Of a stretch of 64,000 bases of DNA, positions 17,950 to 27,063 are shown one piece after another (position 1 is the first letter of the stretch; each line of letters begins with the position of its first letter). Where the stretch lies: contig DATAVR010000006.1 of NCBI GenBank assembly GCA_036267635.1, positions 131,117 to 195,116 on the forward strand, read 5' to 3'. The position numbers and the translations under genes are program-made. Below the pieces are notes generated by a model. The model saw nothing but the letters and a program-made list of their open reading frames with translations. It was not told the DNA's origin and did not search any database. This stretch comes from JADGRB01 sp036267635. GTDB taxonomy: Bacteria; Myxococcota_A; Polyangia; Fen-1088.

Positions 17950-18603
17950 ATGACCGCCGCGGCCGTCCTCGATACGCGCGATCTCGAGCGCGCAATACCG
18001 GGCGTGCACGTGCCTGCGCCTCCGCGCACCGGCGAGAGCCAGGCCCGCGAGAGCCAGACGCGTGAGGACCAGACCCGGAACCAGCGGTTGCGGGGCCTCG
18101 TCGACACCCACATCGATTTCGTCGCGCGCGTGTTGCGGAACTCGGGGACGCCGCACGCCGAGATCGACGACGAGGTGCAGCGCACCTTCATCGTTGCCGC
18201 TCGCCGGCTCGACGATATCCGCCTCGGCGCCGAGAAGAGCTTCCTGTTTCGGATCGCCTACAACCTGGCGGCGCATGCGAGGCGGACGGCCGCGCGTCGG
18301 CGCGAGGTGGCGGCCGACCAGGCCCCCGAGCAGGTCGAACGATTCGCCACGCCCGAGGCGCTGACCGACCAGAAGCGGATGCGCGAGCTGCTCGACGGTG
18401 TTCTCGATCAGATGGACGAGAATCTGCGCGCGACGTTCGTCCTGCACGAGTTCGAGGAGATGAGCACGGCCGAGATCGCGGAGGCGCTGGGCATCCCGCG
18501 GGGCACCGTGGCCTCGCGGTTGCGGCGGGCGCGCAGCGAGTTCCGCGAGCGCGTGGCCGCCATCGAGGGGTTCGGGTACGTCGACAGGGAAGGTCAAGGC
18601 TAA
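17950..18603 (+). CDS. RNA polymerase ECF-type sigma factor
   Basis: The 217-residue protein has sigma region 2 (about residues 40-105: VDTHIDFVARVLR, then DEVQRTFIVAARRL and SFLFRIAYNLAAHARR) and sigma region 4 (about 145-205: ENLRATFVLHEFEEMSTAEIAEALGIPRGTVASRLRRAR) with its helix-turn-helix. It recruits RNA polymerase to a private set of promoters. The ATG at 17950 is used; a TTG at 17932 is also open. The next gene, 17 bases downstream, codes a membrane protein and is the usual myxobacterial partner of such sigma factors, so it may control sigma activity. The N terminus has an odd repeat of Glu-Ser/Asp-Gln-Thr/Ala-Arg. Confidence 0.92.
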   Translation: MTAAAVLDTRDLERAIPGVHVPAPPRTGESQARESQTREDQTRNQRLRGLVDTHIDFVARVLRNSGTPHAEIDDEVQRTFIVAARRLDDIRLGAEKSFLFRIAYNLAAHARRTAARRREVAADQAPEQVERFATPEALTDQKRMRELLDGVLDQMDENLRATFVLHEFEEMSTAEIAEALGIPRGTVASRLRRARSEFRERVAAIEGFGYVDREGQG

Positions 18604-18620
18604 CGCGAGATGAGCGGGCG

Positions 18621-19364
18621 ATGAGAGATCCGGTGCGGTTGCGGGACGAAGGCGCGAGCGCCCTCGAGCGTGCGTTGCTGGCGGCGGGGACGTCGTATCG
18701 AAGCTCGTCCGAGACGCGAACGAAGACGCTGGCCGCGCTCGGTGTGGCCGGATCGGCGACGCTCCTTGCCGGGGCTGCGCAGGCCACGACGCTGGGCTCG
18801 CTGGCCAAGATGACCTGGGGCAAGCTCCTGGCGGCGGTCTCGATCGTCGGCGCCGCGGCGGCGGTTCCCGGTTACTACGCCTGGCAACGCCATCAGACCG
18901 CCAAGCACCGAGCGTCCGCGCCGGTCGCCGTCGCCGTCGCCGCGAGCTCGGTCGAGGTTCCCGACTGGTTGTCGGCCCCCGCGCAAAGCGAGCAGGTGAA
19001 CCCGCGTGCTCGGCGGGGATCGATCAACTATGCACCGCTCGCAGGGGCGCCGAACGACGCCCCGGCCCACGCGGTGCGGCCGGTCGCGCGTCCGTCAGTG
19101 ACGCTGGCGCACGAGCTGTCGTCGATCGACGCCGCGCGCGGGATGCTCGCTCGGGGCGACGCCGCGGGCGCGCTGGCGCGGCTCGACGCCTATGGACGCG
19201 CCTATCCCCACGGCCGGCTGAGCCTCGAGGCCGAGGTGCTGCGCATCGACGCGCTCGACGAGAATGGTCGCGGCGACGTCGCGCGCGCGCGGGCAGCGGC
19301 ATTCCTGCAGCGCCACCCGCACAGCGTGCTCGCGGCGCGCGTCCGCACGCGGCTCGGCGACTAG
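18621..19364 (+). CDS. Membrane protein with TPR-like C terminus, ECF sigma partner
   Basis: The 247-residue protein follows the sigma gene by 17 bases. It has a cytoplasmic N terminus of about 45 residues, hydrophobic stretches near residues 40-60 and 70-85 (LLAAVSIVGAAAAVPGYYAW), a flexible periplasmic linker, and a C-terminal helical repeat (about 160-247: IDAARGMLARGDAAGALARLDAY through AFLQRHPHSVLAARV) like TPR proteins paired with ECF sigma factors in myxobacteria. It may act as an anti-sigma factor, but no zinc-binding anti-sigma motif is present. That role is inferred from position only. Confidence 0.8.
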   Translation: MRDPVRLRDEGASALERALLAAGTSYRSSSETRTKTLAALGVAGSATLLAGAAQATTLGSLAKMTWGKLLAAVSIVGAAAAVPGYYAWQRHQTAKHRASAPVAVAVAASSVEVPDWLSAPAQSEQVNPRARRGSINYAPLAGAPNDAPAHAVRPVARPSVTLAHELSSIDAARGMLARGDAAGALARLDAYGRAYPHGRLSLEAEVLRIDALDENGRGDVARARAAAFLQRHPHSVLAARVRTRLGD

Positions 19365-19371
19365 GCCAGCG

Positions 19372-20628
19372 ATGATCGCCAGAGCCCGCTCGGTCTGGGG
19401 GCTCGCCGGCCTCTCGGTGGCAGCGCTGGCGATCTGCGCATGCACGGCCACCACCGACTCGCTCGGCTACGACGACAGCGAGAGCAAGGTGCTCTTGCCG
19501 TTGAAGCCGCCGGCGTCGTACCCGAATCCGTTTCGCGATCTGTTGGGCGAGACCGACGCCGCGATCACCGCCAAGATCACCAACGTGTTCAACACGCTGT
19601 TTCACGGCTCGGCGGCGCAGGCGATCTACGTCGCCGTCGGTGACGATCAGGCGTACATCGAAGACACCTTTCACGACAACGAGATCCGCACCGAGGGGAT
19701 CGGCCTCGGGATGATGATCTGCGTCGAGCTCAACAAGCAGGACGAGTTCGACAAACTCTGGACCTACGCCAAGCAGATGGTCGAGCTCGGCAGCGGCCCC
19801 AACGCCGGATACTTCCCCTCCTATTGCGACGCGGCCGACGGCACCACCACCAGCTGCCTCGACCCCTACGGCTTCGAGCAGTTCGTCACCGCGCTCATCT
19901 TCGCCAACGACCGCTGGAAGACGACGGGGACGACGATCGACTACGCAGCCGACGCGCTGGCGCTGTTTCATACCCTGCGCCACAAGCAGGACGACAACGG
20001 CGGCGTCGTCGAGGGCGTCACCAACATGTTCGACGCGACCACCAACCTGCCGCTCGACGTCCCCGACGTCTCGGCGGCGGGCGTGACCCGTCCGTCGCTG
20101 GTCATGCCGGGATACGAGGCGCTCTGGGCCGAGGCCGACGCCGATCCGAACTGGACGGCGGCGGCTGAGAGCGGACGGGCCTTCTGGCAGGCCGCGGCGA
20201 ACGCGACGACCGGATTCATGCCGGTGCGCGCCGATTTCGACGGGACGCCGGTGCCGGGCTGGGACACCTTCCAGCCGGAAGGATACCGCGCGCAGATCAA
20301 CGTGGTGATCGATCAGATTTGGTCGGGCGGCGACGCCTGGAACGTCACCGAGAGCAATCAGCTGCTGGCGTTCTTCAGCGGCCAGGGGATCAACACCTAC
20401 GGGAAGTCGTTCAGCCTCGACGGGACGACGGTCCTCGATCCCAGTCACGAACCGTCGCTGGTGGTCGCGAACGGCATCGCGGCCGTGGCATCGACGAACG
20501 GCGATCGTTCGGGCTACGTGAGCGCGGTCTGGAACATGGACATCCCGACCGGGGACGCGCGCTACTACTCCGGGATTCTCGAGCTGGTCGGCCTGCTCAT
20601 CTTGAGCGGCCAGTTCCAGGTCTATTGA
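19372..20628 (+). CDS. Glycoside hydrolase family 8 lipoprotein
   Basis: The 418-residue protein has a lipoprotein signal (LSVAALAICAC) and a GH8 catalytic domain, the alpha/alpha6 barrel of endoglucanases, chitosanases and reducing-end xylose-releasing exo-oligoxylanases. The proton donor is predicted to be Glu108 in RTEGIGLGMM, preceded by YIEDTFHDNEI as in the Rex-type xylanases. It would act at the cell surface on beta-1,4-linked sugar chains; xylo-oligosaccharides are the best guess. It lies 7 bases after the sigma-partner gene and converges on the kinase, so it may be in the sigma operon. Confidence 0.88.
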   Translation: MIARARSVWGLAGLSVAALAICACTATTDSLGYDDSESKVLLPLKPPASYPNPFRDLLGETDAAITAKITNVFNTLFHGSAAQAIYVAVGDDQAYIEDTFHDNEIRTEGIGLGMMICVELNKQDEFDKLWTYAKQMVELGSGPNAGYFPSYCDAADGTTTSCLDPYGFEQFVTALIFANDRWKTTGTTIDYAADALALFHTLRHKQDDNGGVVEGVTNMFDATTNLPLDVPDVSAAGVTRPSLVMPGYEALWAEADADPNWTAAAESGRAFWQAAANATTGFMPVRADFDGTPVPGWDTFQPEGYRAQINVVIDQIWSGGDAWNVTESNQLLAFFSGQGINTYGKSFSLDGTTVLDPSHEPSLVVANGIAAVASTNGDRSGYVSAVWNMDIPTGDARYYSGILELVGLLILSGQFQVY

Positions 20629-20646
20629 AGGCGACCTGGAGACCTC

Positions 20647-23600
20647 TCAGAGGCGCGCGGGTGAGACGCCCGGGACCAACATCCGCGCCAGCGCGAGCGG
20701 CGCCTTGACGCCGTTGTCGCGCATCCAGGCTTCCCCCACGGCGGCGGTGGCGCTGTCGCCCCCGAGCTCGCCCGTGCCCACCTGCGCGGCGGCCTTGAAG
20801 AGCCTCAGCTCGTGCGTACCGGTCTCTTCGATCGCCCGGCGCAGCCAGGCCGCCCCTTCGGTCGCGCGCCCTTCGGCCTGCTCGATGCCGGCGTAGAGCA
20901 GCGCCGCCATCGCGCTCCCCCAGCCGGCGCCGCGGCGCAGGCGGTCGGCGCACGCCCGGGCGAGACGCAGCCGGGCGGTCCTTTCGGCGCCCGCCGCGGC
21001 GAGGCCGCCGGCCAGCGCCGCCCGCCCCCGCAGGTGGACCGCGACGTGGCGCGTGTGCTGCATCTGCAGGAGCAGCGAGCGGCGGAGCGCCGGCCAGCCG
21101 GCGACGAAGCGGAGGTACGCCCGCTCGCCGTCGCCTTGATAGAGATCGATCTGCGTCTCGGCGATGAGGTCGTACCAGTGCTGGATGTGGTACCCCTGCG
21201 CCGACCAGGCGGCCATCGCCTCGCGCGCCTCCCGTCGCGCGCGCGCCGGATCGTCGCCCAGCAGCCACACGGCGTTGGCGAGCCCGATCCGCAGCGTCGT
21301 GGCGGCGTAGACCGAGCCGCGATCGTTGGCCTCCTTGAGCCCCTCGGCCGCCTCGATTCGAAACCGCTCGAGAGCGCCCAGATAGTAGAAGCACTCCAGC
21401 GTGAAGTGGCGAACGGCGTTCAGCTCCCAGGCCGCGCCGACGCAGCGATCGCGGAAGATCCGCTCCGCCGTCGCCAGGTGGTCGAGCGCCGAAGCAAACC
21501 GACCGCCGAGGTGCGCCGCCAGGCCGCTCATCAGCGAGACGATCCCGGTCGCGTGCGGATGCTGGAGCTGGGCGGCGATCGCCGAGGCCTCGCCGAGCAG
21601 CTTCTGCGCCCGCGGGTCGTTCCCCTGGGCGGCGGCGTAGGCCGCCTCGCCGGCGATCCCGCGCGACACCCGGTACGGCTCGCCGACCGCCAGCGCCAGC
21701 CGCAGGCTGCGCACCTGGAAATGCGCCCCCTGCACCGGGTCCATGAGGCCGAGCCCCGAGGAGATCGACCAGCAGAGATCGGTGCGCGCCAGCTCGCGGG
21801 GGGCGATCTCCTCGGCGCTGCGGCGCTTGAAGCGGCGCCCGCGCAGGAACAGCGCCGCCCGCTGCGCGACCAGCGCGCGCACGGGGGACTTGGCGAACCC
21901 CAGCCCCGCGTCGGCCAGCGCCTCCTCGGCGACGGCGCGCCCCTCGTCGAGGTGACCGCTGCGAATCAATTCTTCGGCGCCCCGCCGGCGCAGATCCATC
22001 GCCTGGGCCGGGCCGGCGCCGTGGGCCGCGCTGAGGTAGTTCGCGGCCGCGTCGGCGCCCCGCCCGACGTTGGAGAGCGCGTCGCCCAGGCCGACCAGCA
22101 TCTCGCGCCGCTGCTCCTCCGACCAGTTGCCGAGCGCCAGCGCGTCGGTGTAGCTCTCGATGGCGCGATCGAAGGCCAGCGCCTCCGCCGCGCGGCGCGC
22201 CGCCGAGGCGAAGTGGACGGCGGCGCGATCGGGGTGGCCGGCCTCCCGCCAGTGTCCCCCCGCGCGCAGCGAGTTGCTGGCGTCCTCGAACGCCTCCGCC
22301 AGCTTCTCGTGCAGCTCGCGCGCATCCGCGCTGGAGGTCGACTGGCGCGCCACCTGGCGGATGCGATCGTGGGAAAAATCGAGCAGCTCGTCCCCGCGCT
22401 CGGTCACCGAGTAACAGAGGCGCGCGGCGCGCAGCTCGTCGAAGAGGCGCACGGCGGTCGGGCCGTCGAGCTCGGTGAGCCGTCGCAGCATGCGCACGGG
22501 GGTCGGCGCGCCCGAGATCGCCAGCGTGCGCAGGACGCGCACCGTCGCGTCGGGGAACGCCTCGATCTGCGCCCGCAACACGCCGTCGAGGGTGAGCAGG
22601 GCCCCGTTGCCCCGCCGCAGGTGAGCGGTGCGCGCCAGCTCGAGGAGAAAGAGCGGGTGCCCGGCCGACTCGCGCGCCAGCACCTCGGCGTCGCGCTCGG
22701 GAGCGCCGACGCCGCCGGAGAGCAGGAGCTCGCGCGCCAGGGTCTGGGCGTCCTCGCCCCCGAGGTTGGAGAGCGCCAGCTGCTCCTCGGGGACGTCGGC
22801 GGCCAGCAATCGCGCGGCGGCGCTGTCGGCGCCCGGCGTTCGCAACGTGCCGAGCAGCAGGAGCCGCGGCGCCTCCGGCGGGCGCAGCACCTCGGACAGC
22901 AGCGCCAACGAGTCGGCGTCGGCCCACTGCAGGTCGTCGATGTAGGCGACGATCGGCGCCCGCTCGCCGAGCGCACGCAGGAGCTGGCGGAAGACGGCGA
23001 ACATCGAGGCGCGGACCTCGCGCGGGTCAGGCCCGACGTACTGATGCGGCGCATGCGCGATGAGCGGGACCCGTCCGAGGACCGGAAAGGCCTGCAGCAG
23101 GACTGCCGCCCGATCGGGGACGATGCGCCCGATCGTGTCGGGGTCGAGCTGCCGCAAGAGGCCGGTCAGGACGTCGACCAGGCCGTCGAGCGCCTTGAAC
23201 GGCACCAGCTCTCGCTCGTAGCAGCGGGCGGTGAGCAGGATGGGCGGCGCGTGCTCGTCGCGCTCGAGGCGCGTCTCCAGGAATGCGCGCACCAGCGCCG
23301 ACTTCCCCACGCCCGACTCGCCCCGCACGATGAGGACCCGCGCGCCGTCCCCCTTCCGCACGGCCTCGAGCGCGGCGTCGAGCGCCCGGAGCTCGCTTTC
23401 GCGACCGACGAAACGGATCGGCTCGTCGCGCGGCGAGGGGGGATCGACCGCGCGCCCGGCGGGCACCGGCGCCAGCACCGCCAGCACCTCGGCGCCCGAG
23501 GCGCGCGTCTCCGGATTTCCGTCCAGGAGACGATCGCAGAGGCCCGCCAGATCGGGCGGCGCGCCGGGGGCCAGCGCGGCGAGACGCGGCGCGCGACCGT

Positions 23601-24402
23601 GCTGCTTGCGATAGAGGATCTCGTGCGGCAGCCCCTCGAACGGCAGCCGCCCGGAGAGCAGCTCGAAAAGGATGACGCCGAAAGCGTACCAGTCGGCGGC
23701 GGCGTTCACCGGCTGCATCGCCACCTGTTCGGGCGCCATGTACTCCGGCGTTCCGGCGCCCGACTGGGTCGTCTCGATCGACGCCGCGCTGACCAGCCCG
23801 AAGTCGAGCAGCACGGCGCGCCCCTCGGCGGTCACCAGCACGTTCGAAGGCTTGACGTCACGATGAACGGCGCCGACCGCGTGCAGTGCCGCCAGCGCGC
23901 GCGCCAGCTGCGCCAGCGCCGGTCGCAGGCGGTCCTCGCGATAGTTGGCGCCGCCCAAAGCGCCCTGCGGGAGGCCCCCGAGCGGGAGACCAGACGAAGG
24001 ATCGTAGCGGCGGGTCGCCTCGCCGGGCATCACGATGGGGGTCGGCGCGTCGGAGGCCACCAACGGGGCCAGCGACAGGCGCCCCGTCGGCTCGACGCCG
24101 CGCACGTAGCTCATGAGGTCGAGCCCTTGCACCAGCTCCATGGTGAAGAACCACTGCGACCCCTCGGAGACCAGCTCGCCGAGGCGGACCAGGTTGGGGT
24201 GGCGGACGTCGGCGACGGTGCGGAACTCGCGCTTGAAGCGCAGCAACATGTCGGGGCTGACCACGGGCAAGAGCTTCAGCGCGACCGGCACGGCGTTGGC
24301 CTCGTCGAACGCCTCGTAGACCACACCCATTCCGCCCCGCCCCAGGAAGCGGACCAGACGAAACCGCGTCGTTCCCCGAAACGCGACAGCGCCTAAATCC
24401 AT
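20647..24402 (-). CDS. Ser/Thr protein kinase fused to AAA ATPase and helical repeats
   Basis: The protein of about 1251 residues starts with a eukaryotic-type kinase domain (residues 12-310): GRGGMG loop, Lys43 in VALKLLP, catalytic HRDVKPSN (180-187), DFG (200-202) and APE (223-225). An insert of about 45 residues sits between the hinge and the catalytic loop. A linker leads to an AAA ATPase with Walker A GESGVGKS (361-368) and a Walker B-like IVAYIDDLQWADAD. The last 600 residues are Ala/Leu/Arg-rich helices of TPR type. This architecture is common in myxobacteria and probably senses an unknown signal and phosphorylates partners. An in-frame ATG at 24432 is the alternative start. It is transcribed away from the YiiX-like gene. 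Confidence 0.93.
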   Translation of the reverse strand: MDLGAVAFRGTTRFRLVRFLGRGGMGVVYEAFDEANAVPVALKLLPVVSPDMLLRFKREFRTVADVRHPNLVRLGELVSEGSQWFFTMELVQGLDLMSYVRGVEPTGRLSLAPLVASDAPTPIVMPGEATRRYDPSSGLPLGGLPQGALGGANYREDRLRPALAQLARALAALHAVGAVHRDVKPSNVLVTAEGRAVLLDFGLVSAASIETTQSGAGTPEYMAPEQVAMQPVNAAADWYAFGVILFELLSGRLPFEGLPHEILYRKQHGRAPRLAALAPGAPPDLAGLCDRLLDGNPETRASGAEVLAVLAPVPAGRAVDPPSPRDEPIRFVGRESELRALDAALEAVRKGDGARVLIVRGESGVGKSALVRAFLETRLERDEHAPPILLTARCYERELVPFKALDGLVDVLTGLLRQLDPDTIGRIVPDRAAVLLQAFPVLGRVPLIAHAPHQYVGPDPREVRASMFAVFRQLLRALGERAPIVAYIDDLQWADADSLALLSEVLRPPEAPRLLLLGTLRTPGADSAAARLLAADVPEEQLALSNLGGEDAQTLARELLLSGGVGAPERDAEVLARESAGHPLFLLELARTAHLRRGNGALLTLDGVLRAQIEAFPDATVRVLRTLAISGAPTPVRMLRRLTELDGPTAVRLFDELRAARLCYSVTERGDELLDFSHDRIRQVARQSTSSADARELHEKLAEAFEDASNSLRAGGHWREAGHPDRAAVHFASAARRAAEALAFDRAIESYTDALALGNWSEEQRREMLVGLGDALSNVGRGADAAANYLSAAHGAGPAQAMDLRRRGAEELIRSGHLDEGRAVAEEALADAGLGFAKSPVRALVAQRAALFLRGRRFKRRSAEEIAPRELARTDLCWSISSGLGLMDPVQGAHFQVRSLRLALAVGEPYRVSRGIAGEAAYAAAQGNDPRAQKLLGEASAIAAQLQHPHATGIVSLMSGLAAHLGGRFASALDHLATAERIFRDRCVGAAWELNAVRHFTLECFYYLGALERFRIEAAEGLKEANDRGSVYAATTLRIGLANAVWLLGDDPARARREAREAMAAWSAQGYHIQHWYDLIAETQIDLYQGDGERAYLRFVAGWPALRRSLLLQMQHTRHVAVHLRGRAALAGGLAAAGAERTARLRLARACADRLRRGAGWGSAMAALLYAGIEQAEGRATEGAAWLRRAIEETGTHELRLFKAAAQVGTGELGGDSATAAVGEAWMRDNGVKAPLALARMLVPGVSPARL

Positions 24403-24497
24403 CGTTACCCGCGCGGAGGCCGCGCAGCTCATGTCTAACGCGACTGCCTCGGCGCGTCCAGCCGGTGTAGGCTCGCGAACAGCGGGAAACAGACGCT

Positions 24498-25253
24498 TTG
24501 GTCGACATTCGGCTGGCTTCGATTGACGATTTGCTGAAAGGGCGCTGCGGCGAGGTCGCGGTGGGCGACGTCCTTGCGTTCAACGGCGTCTCCCGGGTGG
24601 ACGAATTCATTCAGGGGGCGACGAAATCGGCCATCTCGCACGTGGCGATCCTGCTGCGCCAGAAGGCAGATGGGCCGTTCCTGGTGTTGGAAGCGACGGG
24701 GCTCGGCGTCACGCTCACGCCGCTGGCCGACGCGCTGGCGAACTACCAGGAGGACCACACCTGTTTCTACCTGCCGCTCGGGCAGAAGAGCCGCGCGCTG
24801 GTCGATCCGGGCAAGCTGGTCGCCTACTACGCCGAGAACGCGTTCGACCGCTACAACTACGACGGTGTCGTCGGGGCCGGCATCTACGATCTCGACCACC
24901 CGTTGTACAAGGCGTTCCTCCATTTCTTCCATGGCCGATCGCTGAAGTCGCGCCTGGTCCGCTGGTGGTATCGCCTGATCGGGCGGATGGCCCGGGTGTG
25001 GGCCAAGGTGATCGAGCACGAGCCCAGCTGCCGGCGCCTCTTCTGCTCGCAGCTGGTGACCGAGGTGCTGCAAGCGATCAAGGTCGTGCCGGTCCCCCCC
25101 AAGGCCACCCTGGTCGTCCCCGTCGAGGTCTGCTGGTTCGACATCTACGCCGTGGCCTACCAGCTCAACGGCGCGAAGCTGATGCCCGATCCGTTCCGGT
25201 GGCCGGGCGCCCCGACCGTAACCGCGCCGCCCCGCGATCGTAGACTTCTGTAG
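24498..25253 (+). CDS. YiiX-like permuted papain-fold hydrolase
   Basis: The 251-residue protein has the circularly permuted NlpC/P60 layout: GDVLAFN near residue 25, the catalytic His in ISHVAILL (about 50), and the catalytic Cys in RLFCSQLV (about 185) late in the chain. Related proteins are amidases or peptidases acting on peptidoglycan, lipids or small amides. The assigned start is TTG without a clear ribosome site. No signal peptide is visible, so it may be cytoplasmic. It ends 9 bases before the Msr fusion gene, so the two may share a transcript. Substrate unknown. Confidence 0.8.
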   Translation: MVDIRLASIDDLLKGRCGEVAVGDVLAFNGVSRVDEFIQGATKSAISHVAILLRQKADGPFLVLEATGLGVTLTPLADALANYQEDHTCFYLPLGQKSRALVDPGKLVAYYAENAFDRYNYDGVVGAGIYDLDHPLYKAFLHFFHGRSLKSRLVRWWYRLIGRMARVWAKVIEHEPSCRRLFCSQLVTEVLQAIKVVPVPPKATLVVPVEVCWFDIYAVAYQLNGAKLMPDPFRWPGAPTVTAPPRDRRLL

Positions 25254-25262
25254 GAGGTCGTC

Positions 25263-26444
25263 ATGAAGTCGCCCGAGCACGAGCTGAAATCCAGGCTGTT
25301 GCCAACGGTCCCCGTCGCGATCGCGGTGATGGTCGCCATCGCGCTGGTCGGCGCCGCGCGCTGGAGTCGGTCCGCGCCGAGGGCGAACGACCCCACAGGA
25401 GGGCGAGTGATGTCTCAGCAGAAATACACCAAGCCGTCGAGCGCAGAGCTCAAGAAGAATCTGACCGGCGTGCAGTACGAGGTGACCCAGAACGCGGGTA
25501 CCGAGCCGCCGTTCGACAACGCCTACTGGAACAACCACCAGGCGGGCCTCTACGTCGACATCGCCACCGGCGAGCCGCTCTTCAGCTCGACCGACAAATT
25601 CGAATCGGGAACCGGCTGGCCCAGCTTCACCCGGCCGGTCGAGGCGGGGCGGGTGGTCGACGCCAGCGACAGCTCGCACGGGATGGAGCGACAGGAGGTC
25701 CGCTCGATGGGCGGCGGTTCCCACCTGGGCCACGTCTTCGACGATGGTCCTGCGCCCACGCACCTGCGCTACTGCATCAACTCGGCGTCGCTGCGGTTCA
25801 TCCCGGTCGCCAAGCTCGAGGCCGAGGGCTACGGCGCCTATGCGCCGCTGTTTGGTGGCGCGGCCAAGAGCACCACGGCCGCGGCCACGTCCTCGGCACC
25901 GGCGCCCAACACCTGCACCCGGCCGGCGCCCGGCGCCAAGCCCGGCTGCTCGCCGACGCTGGAGACGGCAATCCTGGCCGGCGGTTGCTTCTGGGGGATG
26001 GAGGACATCCTCCGGCAGATCCCGGGCGTGATCGAGACGGAGGTCGGCTACACCGGCGGCAAGTCGGCGCACCCGAGCTACGAGGACGTCCACACCGGGA
26101 AGACCGGTCACGCCGAATCGGTGCGCATCGTCTTCGATCCCAAGAAGCTCTCGTACGATGACCTGCTCGAGAAGTGGTTCTTCCGGATGCACGATCCGAC
26201 CACCAGCGACCGCCAGGGGAACGACGTCGGCTCGCAGTACCGCTCGGCGATCTTCGTGACCTCGGCCGAGCAGCGCAAGGTCGCCGAGATGGCGCGTGAC
26301 CACGCGCAGAAGTCGGGGCGCTGGAAGAGCCCGATCGTGACTCAAATCGTGGAGGCTGGTCCCTTCACCCCCGCCGAGGCCTATCACCAGAAGTACCTGG
26401 AGAAGAACCCCGGCGGCTACACCTGCCACTACGTCCGCAACTAG
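25263..26444 (+). CDS. msrBA: Membrane-anchored MsrB-MsrA methionine sulfoxide reductase fusion
   Basis: The 393-residue protein repairs oxidised methionine in both stereoisomers. Residues about 15-35 form an N-terminal membrane anchor or signal. The MsrB domain (about 50-205) ends in RYCINSASLRF with nucleophile Cys171; the two CxxC zinc motifs of many MsrB proteins are absent (GLYVDIATGEPLFSS and RSMGGGSHLGHVF stand in their place), so this is the zinc-free type. A Thr/Ala/Pro linker joins the MsrA domain (about 230-393), with nucleophile Cys242 in GGCFWG. MsrB first, MsrA second is the reverse of the common fusion order. The anchor suggests repair of envelope proteins. Start ATG with AGGAGG-like GTAGGAGGTCGTC upstream. 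Confidence 0.93.
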   Translation: MKSPEHELKSRLLPTVPVAIAVMVAIALVGAARWSRSAPRANDPTGGRVMSQQKYTKPSSAELKKNLTGVQYEVTQNAGTEPPFDNAYWNNHQAGLYVDIATGEPLFSSTDKFESGTGWPSFTRPVEAGRVVDASDSSHGMERQEVRSMGGGSHLGHVFDDGPAPTHLRYCINSASLRFIPVAKLEAEGYGAYAPLFGGAAKSTTAAATSSAPAPNTCTRPAPGAKPGCSPTLETAILAGGCFWGMEDILRQIPGVIETEVGYTGGKSAHPSYEDVHTGKTGHAESVRIVFDPKKLSYDDLLEKWFFRMHDPTTSDRQGNDVGSQYRSAIFVTSAEQRKVAEMARDHAQKSGRWKSPIVTQIVEAGPFTPAEAYHQKYLEKNPGGYTCHYVRN

Positions 26445-26449
26445 CGGAC

Positions 26450-26512
26450 GTCAACTGGCGGACGGTCAACTGGCGGACTTCGGGGCCGCCTCGGAACTTC
26501 GGGCCGCCTCGG
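26450..26512 (+). repeat. Two short direct duplications after the Msr gene
   Basis: GTCAACTGGCGGAC occurs at 26450-26463 and again at 26465-26478. ACTTCGGGGCCGCCTCGG at 26477-26494 is followed by a copy lacking one G at 26496-26512. They are non-coding and lie 6 bases past the msr stop. Confidence 0.7.
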
Positions 26513-26679
26513 CCTTTCGTCCACCAACCGCTCGACCGTGGCGCGTGCCGCACATGCAGCACGCACGCCTACGGTCGGGCGGATTTGGCGTTTTGCATGA
26601 CCACGACCGCCGTCGGCGCGTCGTTGCGAGCGTTCAAGGTTGGCGCAGAATCTGCATTTTCGAGCGGGCGAGGCTCTTC

Positions 26680-27063
26680 GTGGATCGCGCCGCGGACATC
26701 ATCCCGCTGTCGTCGCGCCGCCCGGCGGCGGTCGCGGCGCCCCGGCGCGTCCCCGCGGCGCCCCCCAAGAGCGTCCGCGGGGTGTTGGCGCTCGCCGGCG
26801 CCGGCCTGTTGCTGGTGACGGTGGTCGCCGTGTCGCACGCCCGGACGGTCGAGAGCGTCCGCAGCCTTCCGGCCGCCGATCGCGCCGCCCTCTACCACCG
26901 CTCGCTCGAGGACGTCGACCGCTCCTGCACCACTTCCGACGCCCGCGATGGCGCTCTGCGCGACCACTGCCTGCGCCAGGCCGAGTTCCTGACGCTGTTC
27001 CCCGAGTGCGACGCCGGTTGCCAGAAGCTGACCGCGTCGATCCTCCCGCACGCGCGGCGGTAG
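26680..27063 (+). CDS. Small membrane protein, unknown
   Basis: Starting at GTG 26680 gives 127 residues: a basic Ala/Pro N terminus, one membrane helix (GVLALAGAGLLLVTVVAVSHA), and a soluble C terminus with SLPAADRAALYHRSLEDVDRSC and LRDHCLRQAEFLTLFPEC. Three further Cys residues in the last 60 residues (DHC, FPEC, DAGC) could form disulphides, which places this end in the periplasm. I have a sense of similar proteins in other myxobacteria but no name. The frame is open upstream to 26545, without convincing protein-like sequence. Confidence 0.6.
   Translation: MDRAADIIPLSSRRPAAVAAPRRVPAAPPKSVRGVLALAGAGLLLVTVVAVSHARTVESVRSLPAADRAALYHRSLEDVDRSCTTSDARDGALRDHCLRQAEFLTLFPECDAGCQKLTASILPHARR

Noticed and set aside
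19264..19371. Extended start of the GH8 gene at 19264
   Set aside because: The extension overlaps the sigma-partner gene and places the lipoprotein signal too far inside; ATG 19372 fits the signal.
20812..24396. 1194-codon open frame opposite the kinase-ATPase gene
   Set aside because: It mirrors the kinase gene; the kinase strand has intact kinase and Walker motifs, and this strand only Arg/Gln-rich low-complexity text.
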